From NCBI RefSeq assembly GCF_047675955.1, contig NC_132904.1:58709435-58773434 (forward strand): DNA of 64,000 bases, in the 5' to 3' direction. The notes below the pieces were generated by a model. It had not been told where the DNA came from and did no database searches. It was given only the letters and a program-made list of their open reading frames with translations. Shown piece after piece: positions 13,380 through 23,745 of the stretch; position 1 is the stretch's first letter; each line of letters begins with the position of its first letter. The stretch comes from Chlorocebus sabaeus. Its lineage: Eukaryota; Chordata; Mammalia; Primates; Cercopithecidae. Made by a program: the position numbers and the translations under genes.

Positions 13380-14867
13380 CTTTTTTTTTTCCAACAGGAA
13401 GCTTAGAGCCAATCTCCCTAATTTTTTTCACTCTGTATCTCATTTCCTTAAGAGGCCAACCTTAATTCTCACGGAGGCTAGGCTGGGCTAGAGGTGCTCC
13501 ACTTGTGTTCCCACTATCTTTTCCCTATCAAGTCTCTTCCACTTTGTGCTTCTATCCCCTGCTTGTCTGTCTCACCCATTAAGCTTTGAGCTCTGTGAAG
13601 TAGGAATTGTGTCAGTTTTGTTCAACTTACATTCCCACTGCCTAGCACAATCTCTGGTTCAATAAATATTGGCTGAATGACAAATCCAAGTGTGAGTGTA
13701 TAACAGCTGGGCTGATAAAGCATAGATTATTTCGTGGGGTAAATACTTGGATTACAATTTATTCCAACTTTCCCTTCTCGAGTTTAGAAAAATTTATTTC
13801 CTTCACTAGAATCCCACTCCTTCCTTTTCTGCCCACTCAACTTCAAGACCCAGCTCCAAGATTCTAGCCTCTGTGAAGTTCTTTTGGTGCCCACAGTTTA
13901 AACCTTTTCATGGGATTTCCACTGTGTCTGTGATTTTTCCACTTGCTTTTTTCTCTCTGCACTTGGCTATGGGTCATGAGGGACCAGACTGGGTCTAGTT
14001 TGCCTTGTGCCCCCAGCACCTAGCCTAGGGCTGAAGAGGGAGCTTGGAAGATAGCTGGAGACATTACTTGCAGATAAAGAGAGAGAGCACAGAGCCTTGA
14101 AAGCTCCAACTAGGGAGGCAGAGGGGTTTGAGGAGTGAAATGGAGACAGGCAGTTTTAAGGGGCATCTCCTAGTGTCCAGCCTAAATCAGATTTGAGGAT
14201 CTTTTTTTGGGATGTCTGGGGGCTGGGGTGTCAGATGTGATCACATCTTCAGTTTCCCATTCAAGCTTTCCAGAGTGCTCCCTCCCTCAACCAGCCCCCT
14301 TCTTTTCCCAATTCTGCCTTCCTTTCTTCCTTCCCTTCTCTGTTGTGGCTTTGTGAACTGGATGTAAGAGGGAAAAGGAGATCTGCAGGGTTGGCAAGAG
14401 GAGATCCTCGCCTTCTAACTGGTGTCTAGGAGGGGCTGCGTGTTGGGGAAGGGGCTGTGCGTTGGGGCAAGCAGCGGCTCTGGGTGTAATCTGGGGACCA
14501 GGATGTGAAGGAGTTCTGACCAGGTGGTGTGAAGCTATGAACCTGTGAGCTGTGGGGGTGAAGGTGTGAGGGGAGCTGTTTGGGGGCTGAGGGAGTACTA
14601 TGAGGGGCACGGTGTGGGCGTTTGAGGAGATAGTGTGGAGCTCGTGGGGGGATTCTATTAGTGTTCTGGGGTACAGTGAGAAAGAGCTTGTGGAAGGGGA
14701 TGAGGGGGGCACCCACCTCGTGTCCCGGCTCCGCGAATGCGAGGGGGCTCGCAGCTGAGGTTGCCCACACTGCTGCTGTTGAGGAGAGGCGCCGCCGGGC
14801 GGCACAGGGAAGCCCCAGGCCCGGGTCCGGTTCCCTGCACGCTCCGATTCAGCTTTAGCAGCTCCAT
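3353..14867 (-). CDS. CCKBR: Gastrin/cholecystokinin type B receptor, five coding exons
   Basis: Class A GPCR for gastrin and CCK, known to couple to Gq at the plasma membrane of gastric parietal, ECL and brain cells. Coding exons on minus are 14867-14717, 5217-4966, 4799-4550, 4241-4084 and 3879-3353, all with GT/AG borders and matching phase, giving 445 codons plus stop. Human is 447 by memory; two residues (GS) are missing in the third intracellular loop. Visible features: N-glycosylation sites N7, N30 and N36, seven hydrophobic segments, disulfide cysteines C127 and C205, ERY at 151-153 ending TM3, CWLP in TM6, NPLVY in TM7, and a Cys-rich tail (ETCARCC) suited to palmitoylation. An alternative exon 4 donor adds five residues. 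Differences from remembered human protein (A25, a V for M in TM1, F for L in SYFMG, L for P in FDGLG) suggest another primate. Intron 1 is 9.5 kb; the others are short. Confidence 0.97.
4084..4241 (-). CDS. CCKBR: CCKBR coding exon 4 (TM5, start of third intracellular loop)
   Basis: Encodes the leucine-rich TM5 and the loop ending SRVRSQGRLPG. The usual donor follows 4084 (GTGGGG). A second donor after 4069 (GTGAGC, closer to consensus) lengthens the exon by 15 bases and adds a five-residue cassette read as GGAGP, giving a 450-residue form. Both join exon 5 in frame. This matches the short and long human isoforms I remember. Confidence 0.95.
4550..4799 (-). CDS. CCKBR: CCKBR coding exon 3 (TM3, TM4, second extracellular loop)
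   Basis: Encodes GVSVSVSTLS through VRQTW. Contains the ERY motif (E151-Y153), TM4, and C205 in the second extracellular loop. Ends in phase 2 at GTGAGC. Confidence 0.96.
4966..5217 (-). CDS. CCKBR: CCKBR coding exon 2 (TM1, TM2, start of TM3)
   Basis: Acceptor after a TTTTCTTACCCAG tract. Encodes ELELAIRI through KAVSYFMG, covering TM1 (with GGNVLIIVV), the first intracellular loop (SRRLRTVTN), TM2 (LAVSDLLLA) and C127. Ends in phase 1 at GTGGGT. Confidence 0.96.
5600..6150 (+). repeat. L2 LINE fragments, sense
   Basis: Diverged L2 signature in CCR-rich text: GTATTTTACACTGTTGA near 5625 and GTAAGGCCCTTCTGGATACC near 6015, in the order found in L2. Confidence 0.6.
6150..6300 (-). repeat. 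L2 3' end, antisense
   Basis: GTGCTAGGCACTGGGGACAA followed by AGATGAACATGACAAGCTCC is the reverse of the L2 3' end. Confidence 0.6.
6635..8118 (+). mobile_element. Tigger-type (TcMar) DNA transposon, non-coding, split by an Alu
   Basis: Inverted ends are visible: CAGCCATGCAC at the left and GTTAATGCATGACTG at the right, flanked by the TA target duplicate (6633-6634 and 8119-8120). The interior has the known order of this family (GATTATAATG, GGAGATGACAGCTCCATG, CTAGGCCTTTACATTCACTC, GGCTATACCATATAGCCTAG). About 1.17 kb remains once the Alu at 6711-7021 is removed, with no transposase frame. I believe it is Tigger3 or a relative; the strand choice is arbitrary. Confidence 0.75.
6711..7021 (+). 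mobile_element. Alu SINE (older, J-like) inserted in the Tigger element
   Basis: Starts AATAGCTGAGTACAGTGGCTC and ends in a mixed A-tail. Target duplicates AAGATTATAATG (6699-6710) and AAGATTATGATG (7022-7033) flank it. Heavily mutated. Confidence 0.9.
8343..8654 (-). mobile_element. Alu SINE (S-like), antisense
   Basis: T-tail GTTTTTTTGTTTGTTTG followed by GAGACAGAGTTTTGCTC. Exact target duplicates CATACTGCCTCCTT at 8329-8342 and 8655-8668. Confidence 0.95.
8669..8890 (+). repeat. L2 3' end, sense
   Basis: CCCACTAGACTAGGAGCTTC then CAGTATATCCCTAGCACTTG and a TGCTTGTTAATGAATC end, as in L2 3' ends. Confidence 0.75.
8891..9769. other. CCKBR intron 1 stretch, mostly unique
   Basis: No exon or strong repeat is recognised; 9445-9580 may be a worn L2 3' end (TTCATTCATCCAGCTGA). 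Confidence 0.4.
9770..10080 (+). repeat. L1M 3' UTR fragment
   Basis: TACTGTAATGGTGGATACATG, then GTGAACCCTAATGTAAACTC and AAACTGCTCTAAAAATAA are typical of older L1M 3' ends. Confidence 0.75.
10113..10137 (+). repeat. (GT)n microsatellite
   Basis: About 12 uninterrupted GT units. Confidence 0.95.
10600..11870. repeat. CCKBR: Degenerate tandem array of about 21 bp units in CCKBR intron 1
   Basis: By eye the text repeats GGTAAYATCWGAGTGAGTGTG-like units every 20-22 bases. The clearest run is 11640-11870: GGTACTATCTGAGTGAACAT, GGTAACATTGGAGTGAACCT, GATAATATCTGAGTGAGTGT, GGTAACATCCGAATGTGTGA. The array is interrupted by the Alu at 11075-11380, leaving roughly 960 bases or about 45 units. Units are diverged, with frequent indels. 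Not a family I can name. Confidence 0.7.
11075..11380 (+). mobile_element. Alu SINE inserted in the degenerate array
   Basis: Sense Alu with a 23-base A-tail. Target duplicates AGATGTTAATCTG (11062-11074) and AGATGTTAACCTG (11381-11393). Confidence 0.93.
12131..12176 (+). repeat. (CT)n microsatellite
   Basis: 23 CT units, uninterrupted. Confidence 0.97.
12300..13690 (+). repeat. Long L2 LINE copy, sense
   Basis: Follows L2 in order: CTATTCTCATGGCTTCTACC, CACCTGGATGTCCCACTAAC, CCCTCAGGATAAAGTCCACA, and the 3' end CCTAGCACAATCTCTGG...AATAAATATTGGCTGAATGA. A CA repeat is embedded. Good for about 1.4 kb. Confidence 0.75.
13335..13378 (+). repeat. (CA)n with short (AT)n microsatellite
   Basis: About 18 CA units followed by ATATATAT, inside the L2 copy. 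Confidence 0.95.
13810..14040 (+). repeat. Worn L2 3' end
   Basis: CTCAACTTCAAGACCCAGCTC, GCCTCTGTGAAGTTC and CCCCCAGCACCTAGCC resemble an L2 3' region. Weak. Confidence 0.4.
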
Positions 14868-15200
14868 GGCCCCCGCGGAGCCCGCCGCCTTACTCTGCTC
14901 GGCCCGGCGGGCTCCCACCGCGGCTCCACCTGCTCACGCTGCGACGGGCTCAGGCTCCCACCGCCCTCCTCCCCCGCCTCCCTGCCCCGCCTGGTCTCCG
15001 CCCCCAGCCCAGGCGCCTGCCCTTCCACTCTCCCGCGGCTCACCCCGCCTGGGTTCCCGTCCCTCCGCCAGCCTCTGTCCCACCAGGTGACTGTGCACCC
15101 CCTCCCGGGCTCGGGAGTTCGGCCCCTCCCTGTGCGACTGTCCTCCAGGCCCGCCCCCTCCCTAGATCTGTCCTGTCTCCTCTTAGAGATTTCTCTCCTG
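14700..15200 (-). promoter_or_regulatory. CCKBR: CpG-rich CCKBR promoter and 5' UTR
   Basis: GC- and CpG-rich block covering coding exon 1 and about 300 bases upstream, with several GC boxes (CCGCCC or CCCGCC on plus). No TATA box is obvious. The exact start site cannot be set from sequence. A GA repeat lies just beyond the upstream edge. Confidence 0.7.
14717..14867 (-). CDS. CCKBR: CCKBR coding exon 1 (N-terminal extracellular tail)
   Basis: Encodes residues 1-50 starting MELLKLNRSVQ, with three N-x-S glycosylation sequons. It ends in phase 1 at a GTGGGT donor (14716 downward). The ATG is chosen because it matches the family start; the open frame continues 17 codons upstream to another ATG at 14918, which I treat as 5' UTR. 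Confidence 0.95.
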
Positions 15201-15245
15201 CCCACCTCTCTTTATCACCCGCCCCCACCCTCGATTCCCCGGAAT

Positions 15246-15283
<38 letters not shown>
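15246..15283 (+). repeat. (GA)n microsatellite upstream of CCKBR
   Basis: About 18 GA units at the upstream edge of the CCKBR CpG-rich promoter. Confidence 0.95.
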
Positions 15284-15284
<1 letters not shown>

Positions 15285-15286
<2 letters not shown>

Positions 15287-16780
15287 CAAGAGTGTTGGCA
15301 GCGTAGCGGGAGGTTTTGGGGAAGGTAGGGTAGGAGGCGTTGGGTAGAGACTGCTGCCACGGATCCAACATCTTTCTCTGGTGTATCAGGGAACGTGGAG
15401 GTGGCGTTGGAGACCGGGTCTGCGTGCGTCACCTGCTGAGGCGCGGATGCTTTAGTCTGCACCTAGAGCCACATTTACGGTACTGTGTTGCAGTGACCGC
15501 AGTGACCGTGACACTATTGCTACCGTAGTTCCCTGCAGCTCCTCGCTGCGGGACTAGGGTAGCTCCTGCATCTGTCTCCGCAACCTTCACCTCCTATCGG
15601 AGGCTCAACACTCAGGCTTCCACTTAAGGTTCCCAAGGAGCCCTCCACAGCTGGGCGGGAGTGGGGGTGGGGCCGGGATTTGGCTCCAGGGGAGGCTTGC
15701 CAGGGGAAAGGGCTCCCGGGAGGCAGCTTCTGACTTGGGTGTTGAGGGCAGTTGGGGGTGGTGGCAAGAGCTGACAAGGATAAACCCGAGTAACGTGAAG
15801 ATGGGATATAATTCTAACGCCGGCCCAGCGCAGACAAAAGAGGAGGAGACGGTTGGCTTTCTCCACCGTCTCCAGGCAGCGCCCACGCCCACCCGACACG
15901 CTAACGGCTCCCTGTTTACTCTCAGCGCAGGCAGAGCTGCCTGTGTAGGGTGTCAGGTTCCCACGAGTGGGGGCTGGAAGGGGACTGGGTCACTGGGGTG
16001 CAGCGGGAACAGGGCTGAAGGGTGCAGGACTGAACTGGGTTCATCTTCTCAGGGCAGGATTTGCCTCTTCTACTATTTCAGCCCCGCTGCTTATGCATTC
16101 TCCTATCCATTACTTTTCTTCCCCAGATTCCTATCTCCAGATTCCTATCCATTCTTCAGATTCCAGATGAACTCCAATACGATGTGAAATTCTTTTGACC
16201 CCCAGCAGTAGCTGTAAGAGGTGGGGGGCGGGCATCAGTGGAAGAGCAAATTAGAGAATGGAGTCTGGCTTTATGGGGGATTCAGCAGGCCTTTATCCAA
16301 TCAATCTTTTGGAGAGGACCTGGTTCAGCCAGCTCTGAGTTTATAGGGGCTGAAGCATTGAAAGAGAGTTGAAAGACAGTTTATGCCTGAGATGTCATCA
16401 ACTGCCCCTCCTTCCCTTCCTCCTGGCACTGCCTGTCTTGCCCATCAGAGAGCCTGGACCAGAGGAGCTTGATTTCCTATTTGTTCAACTCCAGCGCAGG
16501 TGAGGCCTCAGATAACCTGCTCAAGCTTTCCCACATTGGATGGCAGTATGATGAGGAGGGAAGGGAGCAAAGGATGTAAGGGAGAGGGGAGTGAAAATAG
16601 AAGTAGATGAACATCCACCTATTTAGCAAACTATGCCAGTTCTAGGGGTGTGCACTAGTTGTCCAATATAGTTTGCCCCTGAGTAGCACCTACTCTAGTG
16701 GGGATTTTCCCAAGTAAGCCAATGATTGTAATATACGGTCGTTAAGTGCACCCATTGGGATATACATATCAGAAATTTAG
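15285..16780. other. CCKBR upstream flank, no gene recognised
   Basis: CpG content falls off after about 15550. I see no exon or clear repeat. It may hold regulatory sequence but nothing specific can be supported. Confidence 0.4.
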
Positions 16781-16789
16781 GAATTATTA

Positions 16790-17275
16790 TTGATGCCTTA
16801 CTCCCCTATGATCCTTCACCCCTGTGCTGGATGCTGTGATGCAAAGCCCAGAACTCTCTTCAAAAATGAAGGATTTATTTTCCAGTTGTGGAGAGTGCTG
16901 CTTAAAGATGGCCCTCAGCTGTCAGAACCCTTCAGGAGTTGCCTAAGCAGAAGAAAACCAGGTCATCCAAGGTTATGCTGCCTTTCTTGGGCATTCTATA
17001 TCCAATGACCAATCAGCACAGAGGTATAAAAGTTTAGTCCCCTCAACCCAGTGGTGGACAACTCTGAAAGATGCTCACATCCCCAGAGCTCTTCATAGGG
17101 TTGACTGAGGTCTTTGCTGGGTCTGAATTACTGCTCAGCTTCTCCTTTTGCCCAATCCTATTTTCATCCTTTCTCTTGCACAGGTGTTAACTCCAAGAGT
17201 ACTCCTTAGTAAACATCCTCCACAGTAATCTTTGTTTGAGAGTCTGCTTCCTGGGGAACATAACTACATCCCTCC
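16790..17275 (+). repeat. LTR-like sequence, family unassigned
   Basis: The order TATAAAAG near 17024, CTCCAAGAGTACTCCTTAGT then AACATCCTCCACAGTAATC and AGAGTCTGCTTCCTGGGGAA resembles the 3' part of a mammalian ERV-type LTR. No coding part is seen. Confidence 0.45.
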
Positions 17276-17289
17276 CATATTGAATCAAT

Positions 17290-17845
17290 CACAAAGTCCT
17301 GTTCATTTTAGCTACTGAGTGTTCCTTGAATCTGTCTGCTTGTATGTCCACTGATATTACCCTACTCTTGAACCACACTCCTAGCTTCCTAAGTGGGCCA
17401 CCATATTTTACTGATGCCTCTTTACATCTATCCTTCATCTTTAGCCCATGTACTATGCTTAGAATACAAATCTGACTACCCCACTCTTTTGACCTTTGCT
17501 TTTGGGATACAGAAAACATTTTAACAGAATCTAGATAGCCTATGTGGCCTGGCTCCCACTTACCTCTCTAGCCACATTATTTCAAATCACTATGAGTCAC
17601 TGATTCTTTTTCTCTCCACTGTAGACACACTGGCCTTTTTTGGTCACTCCCTCTTTTTTTCTCTTTTCTTTTTCTTTTTCTTTTTTTATTTTTTATTTTT
17701 GCTATATGTACTCCAGTTGTATAGCTTTTCCATATGCTCTCTGGAAGCTTCTTCTTTCCTTCCTTACCTAATTAACACTTACTCATCCATCTGATCTCAG
17801 CTCAAGCTACAATTATTCAGGGATATTTCCCCTGGCTTCCTCTCT
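17290..17845 (+). repeat. L2 LINE fragment, sense
   Basis: ACAAATCTGACTACCCCACTC, CCTGGCTCCCACTTACCTC, then GACACACTGGCC are L2 landmarks. A T-rich low-complexity stretch (17645-17700) interrupts it. Confidence 0.6.
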
Positions 17846-17849
17846 TTGG

Positions 17850-18478
17850 GTAGGCAGAATTAGAAGATGACCCCCAATGACTCTCACCCTTATATAATCT
17901 TTTGTGTGTGGATGGACCTGTGCATATGATGAGATACTACTTCCACAATTACGTTATATGGCAAAAGGGATTTTGCAGATGGAGTTAATTCTACTAATCA
18001 GTTGATCTCAAGATAGAGAGATTATCTGGCTAGTCCTAACCAACTCACATGAGTTCTTTAAAAGCCAAGGGTTCTTTTTTTCTGGCTAGTAGCAGAACAG
18101 GAAATCAAAGAGATTGGAAGAATGAGAGGAATTCAACACACTGTTGATAACTTGAAGATGGATAATGGGCAAGGAATGCAGGTGGCTGTTTTCTGGCTTG
18201 AGGGTGAAGGAGGGCACAGGGCAGGTCCTGAGAGTGGCCTCTAGTTGACAGCAGTCTCTAGCTGACAGCCAGCAAAAGAACAGAGACTTGAATCCTTCCC
18301 CGAGTCTGTAGAAGAGAATTCAGTATGGCTGAAACCTTGATTTTTGATACCCTGAGCAGAGAACCCAGCCACACTGTGTAGACCTCTGGCCAATAGATCT
18401 GTGAGTTAATAAATGGGTGTTGTTTTTAGCCACTACATTCATGGTAATTTATTACAACAGCAATAGACAAATCATACA
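17850..18478 (+). repeat. MLT1-type LTR (ERVL-MaLR)
   Basis: Begins TAGGCAGAATTAGAAGATGA and ends with GTTAATAAATGGGTGTTG, TTTTTAGCCACTACATTC and ACAGCAATAGACAAAT, the layout of MLT1 LTRs. Non-coding. Confidence 0.75.
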
Positions 18479-18804
18479 CTTTTTATCTAATGAGGCAGCA
18501 AATGCAGATTCTTGCAAGCCATGCAAGGAAGAACTGGGAGCATTGGAAATTTGTTAAGATTTAGAAAGATTTGGAAAGATTGCAGTGGAGCTAGTGTGGA
18601 GAGCAACTTAAAAGGGGGGACCAACTGGGAGTCCATGACAGTAATTTGGGTGAGAGATGGTAGTGGCTTAACCTAAAGTCATGATGTAGTGGAAAAGATT
18701 GATCTAAGACCTATTTAGGAGGTAGAAACAGAATTTAAAGATAATTTGCATGTGGAGGATGAGAAAGAAGGATGAGATAAAAAATGAATAAGGTTTTGGT
18801 AACT

Positions 18805-19045
18805 CAATATAAACTATTTGATGATCACCTACTATGTTCAAGGCACATTACCTTTAAACACATTTAATCCTCATGAAGAACCATGAATTTAGGTCCAATA
18901 TTGTTGATTAATATTTTAGATGAAAAAACTGTGGCTTAGAGAGAGTTTAAGTAACCTGCCCAAAGCCAGAAAGCTACTAGGTGAAAGAGCCAGAATTCAA
19001 AGTCAGGGATTTTGGAAATCAGAATTCAGTTGTTCATACTGTGCT
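18805..19045 (+). repeat. MIR SINE
   Basis: TGATCACCTACTATGTTCAA, then TTTAATCCTCATGA and AACTGTGGCTTAGAGAG with AAGTAACCTGCCCAAAGCC: clear MIR order. Confidence 0.75.
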
Positions 19046-19163
19046 GCTTAGAATGAGTAGATGTCTTACCAGATTTCTCTGATTACCTTCTTTCTCTCAT
19101 TTTACACAATATTGTTTTCAAATTTTCTTGTCTCATAAAATCTCTGATTTCTTCTCCCACCCT

Positions 19164-19213
19164 GACACATACACACACACACACACACACGCACACACAC
19201 ACACACACACACA
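19164..19213 (+). repeat. (CA)n microsatellite
   Basis: CA units with a single G interruption. Confidence 0.95.
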
Positions 19214-20608
19214 GCATTATTCACTCTGAACCTAGACTCCAACTTCATAGAGAAAATAGTAACTAGCAGAGAGAAACTCCCACCATTAAATCTGTTCTGT
19301 TTTGGACATATTAAGTTTCAGATGTCTATTAGATATCTAAGTAGAATTCCATTAGGAAGCTAAATATACAGATTGTATAGGAAGTAATGCAAACCACAGA
19401 ATTAGAGTGTGTAGAATAAGAACAAGTGAAGTATCAAGTCAGACTTTTAGAGGTCATTATTTAAAGACTGGATAGAGAAAGATGAGCCTGCAAAATACAT
19501 CAAGAAAGAGTAGACAGAGGGACAGGAGGAAACCCAGAGAGTGAAGCATCATAAAAGCTAAAAGAGAAGAGGTGCAAAAAGAAACTGGTGAACTCATTCA
19601 AATGCTGCTCCTGGGTAAGCAAAATGAGGAATGAGAAAAGTGGTCCAAAATTAGTGACCTGGAGATCTTTGGCAACCTTAGAGCCATTTTAGTGAGGTTG
19701 TTGAGGCAGAAGGCAGGGTAGGTGTCCTGAAAACTGAATGTGATGGGAGGAAGGGGAGTAAATGACTTTAGGTAAGTTTTTAAGAAATGTAGTTATTAAG
19801 GAAAGGGGATAGAGCTGCAGGAGGATGTCAAATGAAAGATTTTTTTTTTTTTTTTTAAGATGGGAGGACTTGAACTAACTAACTTTCTTTCTTTTTCTCT
19901 CTCTCTTTCTTTCTCTTTCATTTTTTTTTTTTTTTGGCAGATGGAATTACTCCAATATATAAAAAGACTGAAGATACAGGAGAGAGAGAATGGTTAATTA
20001 ATAATGCAAGGTTCCTGAGGAGTCAGGGATGTATGCAATCCAGAGTGGAAGTGGAGGATCCTAGCTTTTGATTGCAGTAGAGACTCAGCTGTAAGAGGAA
20101 ATTAGTAGAAGATGATTATAGATGAAAATAAGCTATGGCCAACAAAATAACAGCTACATTTCCTAGACCTTTTCACAGCTAAGTGCAAAAAACGCACATT
20201 ATGACTAGGTAGTATCTGTAGGTAGAAGTGATATATGCAGCTTCCACATCAAGGCCTTAAAGGAGAGAAATGGATCTTCTCTTCCTCTCTGCCCCTATGG
20301 GAGGGCAATAGGAATGTAAATAGGGAAGCAAGCCACCTTCAATCCTGTAGTAAGGGTAACATGTTAGGGATGGCAGAATGACAAAATGGAAGGAGTCTGG
20401 ATCTCCTATACTCTCAATCCATTTTATCATCCCTGGTTCTTCTGCATGAAAAAGAAACTACAGTCTTAAGTTCTTACAATTTTTTTCTCTACTGTCATGG
20501 CAACATAACCTACATCTTAACAAGACAGTTGTTTGTAGGTTTGGTAGGGAGCTGCTGTCTGATAGTTTTTATTTTTGCTATGAAGTTGGAGATCTGGTTA
20601 TCAGAGAG

Positions 20609-20660
20609 TGGTGTGTGTGTGTGTGCGCGCGTGTGCGCGTGTGTACGTGTGTGTGTGTGA
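20609..20660 (+). repeat. (TG)n/(CG)-interrupted microsatellite
   Basis: TG repeat broken by GCGCGC and TACG, alternating purine-pyrimidine throughout. Confidence 0.9.
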
Positions 20661-20949
20661 TGAAAATGTTTAATAGTCAAGATGGTTTAAGAAAACAATA
20701 TATAATGGGAGAAGGGAAAGGAGACCTGAGGAATGTAGTGAGATAACAGGAAAATACTGAGGGCTCATTTAAGGGTTGATGACTATGAATTTCTAGTGGG
20801 ATCAACTTCTCAGCAGACCTCGGCTGGTTGGACGCAAGCAAGGAGAATGTTCATGGTTCAGTTCATCCAAAGTTGGAATTTTACCAGATGAACGGAGTGG
20901 CAAAATAAAGGGACAAGTGTGAAATAATGAGTCATAAAATCTCAGCTGG

Positions 20950-21340
20950 ACATAGAGAAGAAAAAATTATATTCCAAGGGTCTGGCTCCTGCCCTTGTTA
21001 CTGCATTTGGAGATAGGGCCTTTAAAGAGGTAATTAAAGTTAAATAAGGTTATAAGGGTGGGGCTAGAACTGTTGTCATTACAAGATGGGGAAGAGATAC
21101 CAGATATCTTCCCATCCACCATTTCCCTCATCCCCTCCCACCCCTTCCCCCTGCAAGCCACACACAGAGGAAAGACCATGTGAGGATGCTGTCTGTAGGC
21201 GGCCCTCACCAGAAATTGAATATGTTGGTACCTTGATCTAGGTTTTCTAGGCTCTAGAACTGTGAGAAAATAATTTCTGTTGTTTAAGTCATCTAGTCTG
21301 TGGTGTCTTGTTTTGGCAGCCTGAGCTGACTAATACATGC
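20950..21340 (+). repeat. MLT1/MST-type LTR (ERVL-MaLR)
   Basis: GGAGATAGGGCCTTTAAAGA, then CCATGTGAGGATGCTG, GGCCCTCACCAGAAATTGAA and CTAGAACTGTGAGAAAATAA in MaLR order. Confidence 0.75.
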
Positions 21341-21344
21341 CCCT

Positions 21345-23555
21345 TTCTCCAACAGTTTCTCAGACTTCTCGCCATATTACTGTCATTACTTACTTTCTAT
21401 CTTTTCTTTACTCTCACACCCAAACACTGGCTCTAGCTGGATGGTCATACTTGGCTTGAGGAGCCTCACATATCTTATATTTTCCTTGTGGATGCCATGT
21501 TTTCATTATCTTTGTATCTTGCTCATATTCTCCCCTCTAAGTAAATGCAGATGGGTATGGAAGGTGAGGGCTAGGAGATGGCATGTGTAGATTGATTTCA
21601 AGTTGTTTTGTAAAAGGGAAAATAAAAAACAAGAAATAGCTATAGTGAAGAAGGGAGGGGTGACAGAGGATGGAGGGGAAAGGAATGAAAATGCAGTGCT
21701 AAAAGGGTAGAACTCATTTCTTGAAATCATGAAATTACATCTATACTTCCTTTGCTAGAGATAAGCCAGCATTTTGGAGAGAATGAGATATCTCAGGGCA
21801 GGAAAATAGGGATGCTTTAGATCAGAGTAAGGAGGGGATTGCAAAGCCAATATGGGCAAAGTCATATGAAAGAGACTTGGACCCTTGTCCAGGAACAAGT
21901 CAGAAAACTAAGAGGTCAAGGAAGCACATGCAAGAGGTCCTGAAGTAGGGTTGGGCTCAGTCCTGAGGGACTCTGTCTTTCTAACTCAAGCCTTCACCTG
22001 CCAAGGTTGTTCGTTATTTGGTTTTAGTTTTGGTTTTGGTTTTTTAGAGGGGGATTTTGGGCCACCTAGCTTGACTCTTGTAGCTAGAACAATTTACTTT
22101 CCCTTTTGGGAAGTCTCAATCTCCCATGGTACTGCCTCATTGGCCCAAATGTGGGCACATGATCCTTCTTTGAATACTCTATATCATAACTGAGATAAGA
22201 GGGGAACATTTAAATAAAACTTCAGTAAATATTCATGGGAAACAACTGAAGAGAGCAGAACATAGTGCCTCATGCACAGTGCCAGATAAGCTGCTTTATA
22301 AGGTACTGCTTATTCTAGGTAGCTTGCAAGGTCCACAAAATAATCAGTGCTTTTAACCAGGAAACCCAGTGTTTACATTCCCAGTAGTATGAGGGTCATG
22401 TAATAGGCTCTGCCTCCAGCACTCCTGGTTCTGACGCATACACGTACAGCTAGGGTCTGGTGCTAGGAGAGAAATCAGCTACAGTTCAGTCTTTGGGGTG
22501 CCCAGCTTGCCCTTTTCTCCATTGGCTCAGCCCTCCCTCTGTGTCTGATTAGGCCACCTTCTCCTCATATCTTTCAAGGCCTTCTGTTCTCTGCATTTCT
22601 ATGATGTGCAGACTTTCTTCTGTGCTGAGCTCCTGCCCACACATTCCCTGCCCATGCAGGAGGCCCTTCTCTTGGGATGATTAAACAGAGGGAGCCAGCT
22701 GAGAAGGCAGATGGGCTACAGCCAGAGCAGGCAGGGCTATTGAGCAGACAAAAGAAACCAGGACAAGGACTGGCCTTTCAGATGCTTGGGGCTTGTGTTG
22801 GGGAAGAGCAGAGGCACCCATTCAGGGGCTGACTCTGGCTGGATACTTGACTTCAGATGTAGACCCTCACGGGTAGGCCAAGAGAGGCCTAGATCTCCCA
22901 GGTCAGGGCCTCACTCAAAGGTTAAAAGAGCCAACAGAAGATCATTCTGAGAGAAGGCTTCCATGAACGCATATAAGCTAATAGCCTCTGGGACCCTGTC
23001 TGTTGGACATACTGGTGAAGAAAAGGCTGAGGACAACAGGCCAAGGTATGGGAACTGAAAAGGTGGAGACAGACACAGAGAGGGTTCATGTGAGCTAGTA
23101 ATGAGAACCACAAAGACTTTTCAATCTGTGGGGAGGGCAGTCTGAATGTTCCCAGTCATTCATTCAGTGGTGCTGCCTGCGACAGGGCTGCTTTAGGCTC
23201 TGATTAGTACATCCTCTTCAGTAACATCTCTCAGCATTACCACTGGTATATTTCAGTCATTGTGACAAAAGCTTAAACAAGAGCAGTTGAGATCATAATT
23301 CCCCAACACTGTTGCCTGTCCCTAAGATTCCATTTCTCCCTGAGAAATTCTCCAAGGTTTTCAAGGCATTGCAATCCTAAAATCTGGGAGGGAGCTGGAA
23401 GGAAGGAAGGAGGAAGTGCCTTCTGCTCTCTGCTGGCCAGACCTGGTATTGCCTGCGTAACCTGGAGGCCCTGCCAGATGCCTGGAACAAATAGAGCAGG
23501 ACAACCTGTGCCCAGGGCCCTCAAAGACACAGTAAGTGCTAGAGGGACACGAGTA
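21345..23555. other. Intergenic, no gene recognised
   Basis: About 2.2 kb between CCKBR and CNGA4 with no exon-like frame or repeat that I can name; it could be unique or very old repeat DNA. Confidence 0.4.
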
Positions 23556-23559
23556 ATAG

Positions 23560-23745
23560 TCATAGCTACTGTTAATTATTATGAAATTATCACCTTCTAG
23601 GCACTAGTAGGCAGTTTACATTCATTATCTTGTTTAGATTTTTAAATCTTCAGCATTTCTCTAAACAACCCTGAAAGATTTTGAGGAAGAGGCTGAGAGT
23701 CCCCCAGCTAGGAAGTGATGTTTCAGAACTAAAATACAAGTCTGG
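23560..23745 (+). repeat. MIR SINE fragment
   Basis: AGGCACTAGTAGGCAGTTTAC, then AAACAACCCTGAAAGATTTT and CCCCCAGCTAGGAAGTGATG. Confidence 0.55.

Larger units (their letters stand above)
18490..20050 (-). repeat. Broken L2 LINE copy, antisense, with MIR and CA repeat inside
   Basis: Pieces at 18500-18790 and 19290-20050 follow the reverse of L2: GCAGTGGAGCTAGTGTGGAG, then TTTGGACATATTAAGTTTCA, GATATCTAAGTAGAATTCC, and GATGGGAGGACTTGAAC near 19860. Between them lie a MIR and a CA repeat. Confidence 0.55.

Noticed and set aside
14287..15462. Several overlapping frames in the CCKBR CpG region on both strands
   Set aside because: GC-rich DNA has few stops by chance; only the minus-strand MELLKLNRS frame matches a known protein and has a splice donor.
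20090..20560. Possible DNA-transposon-like (MER) sequence
   Set aside because: Only a vague resemblance; I could not place ends or a family.
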